Source: Clostridia bacterium (lineage in GTDB: Bacteria > Bacillota_E > SLMV01 > PUMD01). From it: 9,734 nucleotides of DNA. Each line of letters starts with the position of its first letter. Within the stretch, counting starts at the first letter, position 1. The notes under the pieces were generated by a model that saw only the letters and a program-made list of their open reading frames with translations, was not told where the DNA came from and did no database searches. The position numbers and the translations under genes were made by a program. This document shows positions 1 to 6,284 of the stretch, in pieces. The stretch spans positions 1 through 9,734 of the forward strand of contig PWUC01000090.1 in the NCBI GenBank assembly GCA_003562655.1, in the 5' to 3' direction.

Positions 1-1
1 G

Positions 2-133
2 GTCATCATCGCGACGCCCATCGACCTCAGGCGCCTGGTGGACATCGATGCGCCCACCGCCAGGGTCCGGTACGAGCTGCAGGAAATCGGAAGGCCCACC
101 GTCGAGGACGTGCTGCGGGAACACTTCAGCTAG
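2..133 (+). CDS. Probable COG2403 GTPase (cyclic 2,3-diphosphoglycerate synthetase-like), C-terminal fragment
   Basis: Only the last 43 codons are present; the gene runs off the left edge and ends at TAG 131-133. The readable tail contains ATPIDLRRLV, then RVRYELQEIG and a final DVLREHF. From memory this matches the C-terminus of the COG2403 predicted GTPase family, which carries an ATP-I-D-L-x-R-hydrophobic segment followed by R-V-R-Y-E-L. Members are annotated as cyclic 2,3-diphosphoglycerate synthetase after the archaeal enzyme, but the role of bacterial members is not established to my knowledge. The stop lies 16 bases before the arcC start, so the two are probably co-transcribed. The nucleotide-binding part is outside the window, so the call rests on a short tail. 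Confidence 0.6.
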   Translation, partial: VIIATPIDLRRLVDIDAPTARVRYELQEIGRPTVEDVLREHFS

Positions 134-149
134 GAGCAGAGGAGAGGGG

Positions 150-1097
150 ATGGACATGGGATGCAGAGTTGTTGTGGTCGCCCTCGGGGGAAACGCGATT
201 CTCAGGCCGGGACAGGAGGGGCACCTGGAGGAACAGCTGGCCAATCTCTCCTGCACAGTGGGGCAGATTGCGGACCTGATTGCCGGGGGAAACAGGGTGG
301 TCCTGACCCACGGCAACGGCCCTCAGGTCGGGGCGATACTGCTGCAAAACGATGCCGGATCGGACCAGGTTCCGCCCATGCCCCTCGATGTCTGTGGAGC
401 CATGAGCCAGGGAATGCTGGGCTATATGATCCAGCAGGTCCTGTCCAATGCCCTTGCGGAGCGGGGCATGGACCTGCCGGTGGTGAGCCTGGTGACCCAG
501 GCGACGGTTGATCCCAAAGATCGGGCCTTTGACAACCCCACCAAGCCGATCGGTCCCTTCTATGCGGAAGAAAGGGCGCGGTCCCGTGCGGCCGAGACCG
601 GGGAGATCTGGGTCGACGACGCCGGCCGTGGCTGGAGAAGGGTGGTACCCTCTCCCGATCCAAAGGAGATCGTGGAGGCGCGTGCCATCAAGACCCTGGT
701 GGGAGAGGGTGCAGTGGTCGTCTGCATGGGCGGTGGCGGCGTGCCGGTCGTCAGGGCGGAGGGCGGGTTCCGGGGCGTCGAGGCCGTCATTGACAAGGAT
801 CTGGGAGCCGAGCGACTGGCCGAGGACGTCGGCGCCGATGTGCTTCTGATCCTCACCGATGTGAGCAACGTGATGCTCAACTACGGCACTGCCGGGGAGC
901 AGGCCCTGTTCGACGTCACTCTGCAGGAGGCCGATCGCTACCTCCAGCAGGGACAGTTCGGAGCCGGGAGCATGGCTCCGAAGGTCGAGGCCTGCCTGCG
1001 GTTTGTTCGGTCGGGGGCTGAGGCGGCGATCGTGACCTCCCTCGATCGCACGCTGGATGCCCTGCGGGGTGAGGCGGGCACGCGGTTTTCCCGGTGA
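150..1097 (+). CDS. arcC: Carbamate kinase
   Basis: Cytosolic amino-acid-kinase-fold enzyme that interconverts carbamoyl phosphate plus ADP with ATP plus carbamate (CO2 and ammonia), usually to make ATP from arginine, citrulline or purine-derived carbamoyl phosphate. The 315-residue product has the family's normal length of about 310. Visible motifs are ALGGNA (11-16), HGNGPQVG (54-61), NPTKPIGPFY (129-138, a carbamate-kinase signature), GGGGVPV (194-200), VIDKDLGA (213-220), LTDV (235-238) and GSMAPKVEA (273-281, with the conserved Lys278). I chose ATG 150 because GGAG at 141-144 sits 5 bases upstream and the family motif begins about 10 residues later; ATG 156 is also possible. A reading-frame extension back to 48 would overlap the upstream gene and is not needed. 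The upstream GTPase-like gene is probably in the same operon. No carbamoyltransferase is visible in the window. Its stop lies 2 bases from the stop of the opposing DUF2619 gene. Confidence 0.96.
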   Translation: MDMGCRVVVVALGGNAILRPGQEGHLEEQLANLSCTVGQIADLIAGGNRVVLTHGNGPQVGAILLQNDAGSDQVPPMPLDVCGAMSQGMLGYMIQQVLSNALAERGMDLPVVSLVTQATVDPKDRAFDNPTKPIGPFYAEERARSRAAETGEIWVDDAGRGWRRVVPSPDPKEIVEARAIKTLVGEGAVVVCMGGGGVPVVRAEGGFRGVEAVIDKDLGAERLAEDVGADVLLILTDVSNVMLNYGTAGEQALFDVTLQEADRYLQQGQFGAGSMAPKVEACLRFVRSGAEAAIVTSLDRTLDALRGEAGTRFSR

Positions 1098-1099
1098 AC

Positions 1100-1363
1100 T
1101 CAGCGCGTTCCCACGAGTATCAGGCCCAGACCGGCCAGGACCAGCAGGATCCTGCCCAGGCTGAGCTGGTCCGCCGCTGAGTACAGACCGATGCTGGTGA
1201 CGATGATCAGGATCATGGGTCCGACCAGCCCCAGGACGGCATTTATTCTGAGGGCCGCTCTGATGTCGTTGTAGTGCAGCATGGTCAGGGCCGCAGCTGC
1301 CTCGATCACAGAGGATAGAATGCGCAATCCCGCCATACTGCCCACCGTGCGGTCTGGCAGCAT
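1100..1363 (-). CDS. DUF2619 (YqhV-family) small membrane protein
   Basis: An 87-residue hydrophobic protein with three likely membrane segments, at about residues 13-30, 42-62 and 70-86. The pattern LRxLSxxIExxAAxLML, then a short polar turn and ALxINAxLxLVGPxIL, is what I recall of the DUF2619/YqhV family. In Bacillus subtilis yqhV lies next to the spoIIIA sporulation operon; its function is unknown. I chose ATG 1363 (bottom strand), with AAGGAG 13 bases upstream, because family members have few residues before the first helix. A GTG at 1396 would add 11 residues rich in Arg but has no Shine-Dalgarno site. The gene is divergent from the DUF441 gene and convergent with arcC. No signal peptide or catalytic residue is seen. 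Family assignment is fairly sure, the exact start is not. Confidence 0.75.
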   Translation of the reverse strand: MLPDRTVGSMAGLRILSSVIEAAAALTMLHYNDIRAALRINAVLGLVGPMILIIVTSIGLYSAADQLSLGRILLVLAGLGLILVGTR

Positions 1364-1465
1364 CTTCCGGAGGGTTCTCCTTCCCGCAAGAGTCACTGCT
1401 ATACGGATATGTCGATCCGTGCCCCTGCAGTACTGCTGAGCGGCACCCGCCTCGTATAGATGGGC

Positions 1466-1474
1466 AGGGGAGGG
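1466..1474 (+). promoter_or_regulatory. Shine-Dalgarno site deciding the start of the DUF441 gene
   Basis: AGGGGAGGG directly abuts ATG 1475. The GGAGG core (1469-1473) is 1 base from that ATG, which is too close, but 7 bases from the in-frame TTG at 1481. The upstream in-frame ATG 1460 has no site. This favours the TTG as the real start. Confidence 0.55.
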
Positions 1475-1480
1475 ATGACA

Positions 1481-1939
1481 TTGCTCCGCGAGAACCTGCT
1501 TCTAATCGTACTTCTGGGCCTGAGTATGCTGGTGGGTAACCGCCTGGTGGGTGCGGCCGCAGGTTTTCTGCTCCTTTTGTCCCTTCTTCAGATGGAGGCG
1601 GCCATCAGCTATTTCGCTGACCGGGCCATCGACCTGGGGTTGATCCTTCTGCTCGTCGCCATACTGGCGCCCTTTGCCAGGGGGTCGCCGGACTGGTCCG
1701 AGTTGAGGCGGCAGCTGGGCAGCGGAGCGGCCCTGGCGGCCGTGCTGGGCGGGATGCTGGCGACGAGGCTCCAGGGAGGCGGCCTGGCACTGCTGGAGGA
1801 GCAGCCCCAGATTATCCTGGGATTGCTGATCGGGACCGTGCTGGGGGTCTTCTTCCTGGGGGGAATACCCGTCGGCCCCCTGACCGGGGCCGGTCTGACG
1901 GTGGTCCTTATGTGGCTCGTCAGCCGCTTCTGGGTTTAG
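1481..1939 (+). CDS. DUF441 / UPF0756 membrane protein (YtwI/YeaL type)
   Basis: A polytopic inner-membrane protein of 152 residues, of unknown function, resembling E. coli YeaL and B. subtilis YtwI. Visible family marks are the N-terminal hydrophobic LLLIVLLGL, the central LILLLVAILAPFARG, and above all the C-terminal block QPQIILGLLIGTVLGV followed by GGIPVGPLTGAG, which is the most conserved part of UPF0756 (QPQLxxGLLxGTxxGV, G-x-P-V-G-P-L). About four to five membrane segments are predicted by eye; there is no signal peptide or soluble domain. The start is taken as TTG 1481 for its 7-base distance from GGAGG; ATG 1475 or ATG 1460 would add 2 or 7 residues. Its last 20 bases overlap the 3' end of the convergent MFS gene, and it is divergent from the DUF2619 gene. 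No terminator is visible. Confidence 0.88.
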   Translation: MLRENLLLIVLLGLSMLVGNRLVGAAAGFLLLLSLLQMEAAISYFADRAIDLGLILLLVAILAPFARGSPDWSELRRQLGSGAALAAVLGGMLATRLQGGGLALLEEQPQIILGLLIGTVLGVFFLGGIPVGPLTGAGLTVVLMWLVSRFWV

Positions 1940-3188
1940 TTTCTCCTCCGAGTACCTCCGGTGGGACCATCTGTTCCGGGTTGATGAATATGGCCGAGAG
2001 AAGGGCCGCTGCGGCGGCGGTGATCCCTGCGGCCGCCAGGAGCAGGACCCTGCTTCTGGCCGCGAGAAGCCCGAAGGCAGGAGGCCCCAGGGCCACGCCG
2101 ATGAACCGGACCGTGCCGTAGAAGGCGGTGGTCAGTCCGCGGGTCTCGAGGGGAGCGGAGCTGGTGATCAGTGTGTTCAGGGCGGGCAGGGTCAGGCCGG
2201 TGGCAGCGCCCAGGAGAGCCAGGATGACCAGGGAGGATGCGGGGCCGGTGAGGAGGATGGCCGACAGCAGTCCGGCGGCGAAGAGCCCGGTGCCGCCGGC
2301 GACGGCCGGGCGCAGCAGACGTTCCATTTCGTTCTGCAGCAGGGTGCCGGTGACATAGGCGACGACGGCCATGATTCCCACCGGGATGGCGATGATGAAT
2401 CCCCGGTGCAGGGTCCCGATGTGAAAATCCACTTCCATCTCATCAGCGGCGTAGCTGAGGACCCCGAACAGGAGAAGAAGGACGGTGAACCCGGCGAACA
2501 GGGCGACGAGAAAGGACACCGTCTTGGTGCGGAGAATCTCCGATAGCTGCCCCAGGTACTGCCCCAGGGTGCGGTCGCCGTCATCCGCCGGCGTCTCCGA
2601 GACCAGCAGGTAGACGGCCAGGGCGATGGGCAGGGCGAGGACACCGTAGACGAAAAAGGGTGCGTACCAGGATATGAGGGCCGCCCCCGCTCCGGCGACG
2701 GGGCTGACCACCTTTCCGACGCCGTTCCACGATTCGAGCAAGCCCAGAGCCCGGGATCGCTCCTCGCTGGCGAAGAGGTCAGAAGCCAGGACCATGGCGA
2801 TCTGATAGGTGCCGCCGGCCCCGATCCCCTGGACGATCCGGGCCGCGAAGATGTAGGCGTAGGCGTCTCGCAGCAGCACCGCTGCCCCTCCCGCCAGAAG
2901 CCCGCCCACACCGTAGATGACCAGGGCAGGGACCATCACCACCTTGCGCCCGTGGCGGTCGGCCAGGAATCCGGCGAACAGGATCGATGCACTGGCCGGT
3001 GCGGAGAAGGCGGTTATGAGCAGTCCCACCTGGTAGAGGGACAGGTTGAGGGCCTCGCGGATCTGGGGCAGGACGGGTATGAGCATCGAGTTTCCCAGCA
3101 CCATGATGAAGGGCACACTGCACAGGGTCCACAGGGAGCGGGTCAGAGATGCTCTGTCCGTGTCACGGTTCAAGGTGCCCACCTTCAT
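1920..3188 (-). CDS. Major facilitator superfamily exporter (drug/metabolite:H+ antiporter type)
   Basis: A 422-residue inner-membrane transporter with about 12 hydrophobic segments and the long polar central loop (about 198-218) of the MFS. The first helix carries NSMLIPVLPQI (33-43), typical of Gram-positive multidrug exporters such as YfmO/YmfD as I recall. Motif A is GFLADRHGRKVV (73-84); Arg117 in the ARIVQGIGAGG segment (116-126) matches motif B; a motif-C-like stretch rich in Gly with a Pro, GVGKVVSPVAGAG (156-168), suggests a proton antiporter. Substrate cannot be read from sequence. ATG 3188 is used, but its upstream bases are a poor ribosome site; TTG 3173 (codon 6) has AAGGTGG 5 bases before it and may be the true start, giving 417 residues. 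The gene is divergent from comA and overlaps the DUF441 3' end by 20 bases. No regulator gene adjoins it. Confidence 0.92.
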   Translation of the reverse strand: MKVGTLNRDTDRASLTRSLWTLCSVPFIMVLGNSMLIPVLPQIREALNLSLYQVGLLITAFSAPASASILFAGFLADRHGRKVVMVPALVIYGVGGLLAGGAAVLLRDAYAYIFAARIVQGIGAGGTYQIAMVLASDLFASEERSRALGLLESWNGVGKVVSPVAGAGAALISWYAPFFVYGVLALPIALAVYLLVSETPADDGDRTLGQYLGQLSEILRTKTVSFLVALFAGFTVLLLLFGVLSYAADEMEVDFHIGTLHRGFIIAIPVGIMAVVAYVTGTLLQNEMERLLRPAVAGGTGLFAAGLLSAILLTGPASSLVILALLGAATGLTLPALNTLITSSAPLETRGLTTAFYGTVRFIGVALGPPAFGLLAARSRVLLLAAAGITAAAAALLSAIFINPEQMVPPEVLGGETKPRSG

Positions 3189-3310
3189 TTCCGAAGCCTA
3201 TTGTGTCCAGGATGATCCCGGCAATGCATCCCCGTCAGGCTGCCGCCATCATATGTTGATAGGGGGTCACGTTCCCGAAGGGTCAAATCCTTTCACTGGG
3301 GGGCAGTTTG

Positions 3311-4159
3311 ATGCGCAAGACCGATGCAACCTGCGGCAACAACCCGAAGGCCTGGTATGGTGTGGTCAGGATGCCCTACGAAGAGCGTCTGCAGAAGCCG
3401 AGGCGAAAGGGACTGACGATGGTCATTGACAAGGGGCTGGGCGTCAGTGCCCTCGAGGAGGTCCTGGCGATGGCCGAGGAGTACATCGACATCGTCAAGT
3501 TCTCCTTTGGAACCTCGGCCCTCTATTCAGAGGCCGTGTTGCTCGACAAGTGCCATCTGTTGCGGGACCGGGGAATATGCGTGTGTCCGGGGGGAACCTT
3601 CTCCGAACTGGCCCTCATGCAGGGACAGTATCCGGGATACCTCGAATACGCAGCGAAGGTCGGGTTTGATGGAATCGAGATCAGTGATGGAGTGATCGAG
3701 CTTTCTCGAAGGGAGAAACATGAGGCCATTGAGATGGCCCGGGACAGCGGATTCACCGTGATCAGCGAGGTGGGCAAGAAACACCCCGCCGACAGTATAC
3801 CGGTTGAGGATCTGGCCTGGCAGATGATCGAGGATCTGCAGATGGGGGCAGACTACGTGATCCTCGAGGCGAGGGAATCGGGTCGGGGGGTCACCATATT
3901 CGACGAGGCAGGGGAGATTGAGCCCGAGGGTCTGCAGATCATACTGGACACAGTCGGTGACAGCTCGCAGGACATGATCATATGGGAGGCTCCAAGACCG
4001 GCGCAGCAGAAGGAGTTCGTCCTCGGATTGGGCTGCAATGTCAGCCTCGGGAATGTCTCCCCGGGTGAGGTTCTGGCGGTGGAGGCGCTGAGACTGGGCC
4101 TCAGGGGCGATAGTCTGCGAGAGTACTTCCGCAGCAATGGACGGGTTGTGGTAAGATGA
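3311..4159 (+). CDS. comA: Phosphosulfolactate synthase, ComA family
   Basis: A cytosolic TIM-barrel enzyme family that adds sulfite to phosphoenolpyruvate to give (2R)-phospho-3-sulfolactate, the first step to coenzyme M in methanogens and to sulfolactate in Bacillus (YitD). The 282-residue protein shows the full set of family blocks: GLTMVIDKGL (34-43), DIVKFSFGTSAL (60-71), PGGTFSE (93-99), GFDGIEISDG (118-127), ISEVGKK (151-157), VILEARESG (183-191), WEAPRPAQQ (225-233) and ALRLGLRGD (259-267). The conserved Lys, Glu and Arg in these blocks are those expected for Mg2+ and substrate binding. ATG 3311 follows a G-run (about 3297-3303); ATG 3371 would give a shorter protein still containing the core, and TTG 3308 adds one residue. 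No comB, comC or comDE homologue is in the window, so the product's fate is unknown. The 122-base divergent gap to the MFS gene holds no convincing promoter. Function is by family; catalysis is not proven. Confidence 0.92.
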   Translation: MRKTDATCGNNPKAWYGVVRMPYEERLQKPRRKGLTMVIDKGLGVSALEEVLAMAEEYIDIVKFSFGTSALYSEAVLLDKCHLLRDRGICVCPGGTFSELALMQGQYPGYLEYAAKVGFDGIEISDGVIELSRREKHEAIEMARDSGFTVISEVGKKHPADSIPVEDLAWQMIEDLQMGADYVILEARESGRGVTIFDEAGEIEPEGLQIILDTVGDSSQDMIIWEAPRPAQQKEFVLGLGCNVSLGNVSPGEVLAVEALRLGLRGDSLREYFRSNGRVVVR

Positions 4160-4198
4160 TTGCTGCGGGAGGGTCCTGCCGCTAGAACTGTATGGGGT

Positions 4199-4206
4199 GG
4201 AGGTGA
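4199..4206 (+). promoter_or_regulatory. Strong Shine-Dalgarno site of dusB, with two overlapping ATGs
   Basis: GGAGGTGA is near-perfect. The closer ATG at 4209 (5 bases after GGAGG) opens a 20-codon frame that ends at TGA 4269-4271; the ATG at 4213 (9 bases after GGAGG) opens dusB. Either ribosomes use 4213, or the best-placed ATG has been separated from the gene by a one-base shift. Confidence 0.75.
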
Positions 4207-4212
4207 AGATGG

Positions 4213-5226
4213 ATGCAGCGAAGCTTTTGCTCCCCTGTCGTGGGGGCGGCGCCGATGGCCGGCATCAGTGATCTCCCCTTCCGTCTTTTTGCCCGGCATT
4301 TCGGGGCCGACTTCACCTTCACCGAAATGGTCTCGGCCCAGGGGCTTGTGCGCAAAAATCCCAATACTTTCGAGATGCTCACGGGGATCCGAAAGACCCG
4401 GGAACCCGTTGCCGTGCAGATCTTCGGCAGCGAACCTCAAGCCATGGCCGGGGCGGCCGAGATCATCCTGTCCGCTCTGTCGCCTGTTGCCCTCGATATC
4501 AACATGGGTTGTCCGGTGCCGAAGGTCGTCAGGGGGGGTGCCGGCGCGGCCCTGATGTGTGCCCCGGAGGCCGCTGAGGAGATCATGTCTCGAGTGGCTG
4601 GCGTGATCAGGGCCTCTGATCCTCGCCCCGTCCTCTCCGTCAAGATGAGGTCGGGATGGGATGAGGGCCGCATCAACGCCCCTGACTTTGCCGCCCGGAT
4701 GGAGGAGTCTGGAGCGGATCTCATCTCAGTACATGCGAGGACCCGATCCATGTTCTATTCCGGTCGGGCCGACTGGGGGCTCATTGAGAGGGTGGTGCGG
4801 CGCGTCGGCGTTCCGGTCCTGGGCAGCGGAGATGTCTGTGATGGCCCCGATGCCCGGGACATGCTGACGCAGACCGGATGTGCCGGAGTGATGGTCGGCC
4901 GCGCTGCCATCGGGAGGCCGTGGGTCTTTCGCCGCATACGGACCTATCTGGAGGAGGGCTCGGATCCCGGGGACCCCCCGCCGGGTGAGCGCCTGCAGCT
5001 GGCCGTCGAGCACGTGAAGATGGAGGCGGCGCTCCGCGGTGAACGGCGCGGGGTCGCATTCATGCGCCGCCAGCTGCACAGGTATGTGCGCGGGCTTCCC
5101 GGATCGTCGCAGCTTCGCGACCAGATGAACCGGCTCGAATCCTCCGCTGCAGTGGAGCGAGTGCTGACTGAATATGCCCTGCGGCAGGGCTTCTGCCTCC
5201 AGGGACCCAGGTTCGATCTCTTCTGA
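4213..5226 (+). CDS. dusB: tRNA-dihydrouridine synthase, DusB type
   Basis: An FMN-dependent TIM-barrel enzyme that uses NADPH to reduce specific uridines in tRNA to dihydrouridine. The 337-residue length is normal. FMN-binding and catalytic marks are in order: APMAGISDLPFR (13-24), EMVSAQGL (38-45), VQIFGSEP (68-75), DINMGCPVPKV (95-105, catalytic Cys100), SVKMRSGWD (142-150, Lys144), SVHARTR (172-178, His174), SGRADW (183-188), GSGDV (204-208) and GVMVGRAAIGRPW (225-237). The helical C-terminal tRNA-binding domain follows. The DusB subgroup is chosen for the MAGISDLPFR and HARTR...YSG motifs and for the setting: dusB-greA-lysS is a common order in Clostridia. The N-terminus is slightly irregular because a better-spaced ATG lies 4 bases upstream in another frame. 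Spacing of 53 bases after comA suggests possible co-transcription. No clear terminator follows. Confidence 0.94.
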   Translation: MQRSFCSPVVGAAPMAGISDLPFRLFARHFGADFTFTEMVSAQGLVRKNPNTFEMLTGIRKTREPVAVQIFGSEPQAMAGAAEIILSALSPVALDINMGCPVPKVVRGGAGAALMCAPEAAEEIMSRVAGVIRASDPRPVLSVKMRSGWDEGRINAPDFAARMEESGADLISVHARTRSMFYSGRADWGLIERVVRRVGVPVLGSGDVCDGPDARDMLTQTGCAGVMVGRAAIGRPWVFRRIRTYLEEGSDPGDPPPGERLQLAVEHVKMEAALRGERRGVAFMRRQLHRYVRGLPGSSQLRDQMNRLESSAAVERVLTEYALRQGFCLQGPRFDLF

Positions 5227-5287
5227 AGTTGGAGGCAGCGGCAGGGATCCCCGGCCTCGTGGGCGAATAATTCGGATGCCGGCTGGC

Positions 5288-5317
5288 TTGTGCATGCATT
5301 TCCGGCTCTGCTAGAAT
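5288..5317 (+). promoter_or_regulatory. Sigma-A promoter with extended -10, ahead of the two-gene oxidoreductase-like unit
   Basis: TAGAAT at 5312-5317 matches 5 of 6 bases of the -10 consensus and is preceded by TGC (extended -10, TG at 5309-5310). An 18-base spacer separates it from a weak -35, TTGTGC (5288-5293). The likely start of transcription is near 5324, about 35 bases before the GTG start at 5359. It lies in the 132-base gap after dusB, the largest gap in this part of the cluster, so the following genes can probably be expressed separately from dusB. Confidence 0.5.
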
Positions 5318-5358
5318 GTGAGCACAAAACATGACGGGTGACAGGGGGGGCTTCATAG

Positions 5359-6264
5359 GTGAAGCGCGTGGTGAGTGTCAGTCTTGGATCGTCGGGGCGA
5401 GATCATCGGGTCCAGGTGCAGATCCTGGGGGAGACGTTCTCCATTGAACGTCTCGGAACCGATGGTGACCTGGATCGGGCAGTGCAGATGATCAGATCCC
5501 TTGATGGCGAGGTGGATGCGATAGGGTTGGGGGGCGTGGATCTCTACCTGGTCGCCGGCAGGAGAAGGTACATGCTCCGGGATGCCAGCATCATGGCGCG
5601 GGCGGCCTCGGTGACTCCCGTGGTCGACGGAACGGGTCTGAAGAACACCCTGGAGCGCAGGACCATCCGGAATCTTCATGACGCGGGGGTCCTGCAGTTC
5701 GACGGCACAAAGGTTCTCATGGTATCGGGCGTGGACAGGTTTGGGATGGCCGAGGCCCTTTCGGAGTTGGGGGCGAAGCTCATCCTGGGCGACCTGGTCT
5801 TCGGCCTGGGTATTCCCGTTCCTCTCCGCTCATTGTCCACCCTGGGCACAGTCCTCAGGGTTCTGGCCCCGGTGATCTGCCGCCTGCCGATGTCCATGCT
5901 GTATCCGACGGGAAAGAAACAGGAACAGATCACACCCAAGTACGGGCGCCTGTACCGTGAGGCCGACATCATCGCCGGAGATCTGCACTTCATCCGCCGC
6001 TACATGCCCGATGATCTGTCCGGCAAGGTGATCATCAGCAATACCGTTACGAGGGATAATGTTGAGGAGTTCCGCGAGAGAGGCGTGCGCCTGCTCGTGA
6101 CCACCACTCCGGAGTTCGAGGGGCGTTCCTTCGGCACCAATGTTCTTGAGGGGGTGCTGGTGGCGCTCCTGGGGCGCGAGCCCGAGGATTTGGGTGGAAG
6201 CGAATATGAACAGCTGCTGGATGATATGGAACTGGAGCCGAGGGTGGAGTATCTGAGTCCGTAG
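5359..6264 (+). CDS. Conserved protein of the family labelled 'quinate 5-dehydrogenase'; function unproven
   Basis: A 301-residue soluble protein. From memory it belongs to a Clostridia/Bacillota family that databases label 'quinate 5-dehydrogenase', although I know of no experiment behind that name and see no classic GxGxxG dinucleotide loop. Recognisable blocks are SVSLGSS (6-12), RLGTDGD (31-37), IGLGGVDLYL (55-64), VVDGTGLKNTLERR (88-101), LMVSGVDRFGMAEAL (120-134), LGDLVFGLGIPVP (143-155), YPTGKKQE (182-189), IIAGDLHFIRRYMP (204-217), SNTVTRDN (227-234) and EFEGRSFGTNVLEG (252-265). The run 120-134 could form a phosphate-binding turn. There are no membrane segments beyond a hydrophobic stretch around 160-182. 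GTG 5359 follows a G-rich site (5344-5350) at 8 bases. The stop lies 20 bases before the COG5322-like gene, so the two probably form one transcript and work together. It could be a partner or a substrate-binding subunit of that reductase; this is inference. Confidence 0.72.
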   Translation: MKRVVSVSLGSSGRDHRVQVQILGETFSIERLGTDGDLDRAVQMIRSLDGEVDAIGLGGVDLYLVAGRRRYMLRDASIMARAASVTPVVDGTGLKNTLERRTIRNLHDAGVLQFDGTKVLMVSGVDRFGMAEALSELGAKLILGDLVFGLGIPVPLRSLSTLGTVLRVLAPVICRLPMSMLYPTGKKQEQITPKYGRLYREADIIAGDLHFIRRYMPDDLSGKVIISNTVTRDNVEEFRERGVRLLVTTTPEFEGRSFGTNVLEGVLVALLGREPEDLGGSEYEQLLDDMELEPRVEYLSP

Positions 6265-6284
6265 AGAAGAGGTCAAAAGTCACA

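Noticed and set aside
48..149. N-terminal extension of arcC
   Set aside because: It overlaps the upstream GTPase-like tail in another frame, adds residues absent from carbamate kinases, and the ribosome site points to 150.
126..1481. 451-codon open frame on the minus strand across arcC and the DUF2619 gene
   Set aside because: It lies antisense to clear arcC motifs, has low-complexity Gly/Pro/Arg/His-rich composition and no recognisable domain; long antisense frames are common in GC-rich genes.
2192..2911. 239-codon minus-strand frame inside the MFS gene
   Set aside because: Same-strand frame shadow of the transporter, rich in Ser/Pro/Trp/Arg with no helices.
3189..3310. Divergent promoters between the MFS gene and comA
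   Set aside because: On the minus strand TTGACC with TATCAA has a 19-base spacer and only 4 of 6 bases at -10; on the plus strand no matched pair of hexamers was found. Too weak to annotate.
4160..4555. 131-codon plus-strand frame overlapping the dusB start
   Set aside because: Different frame from the dusB motifs and no family resemblance.
5227..5287. Possible terminator after dusB
   Set aside because: Short GC arms with a large loop can be drawn, but there is no compact stem followed by a T-run.
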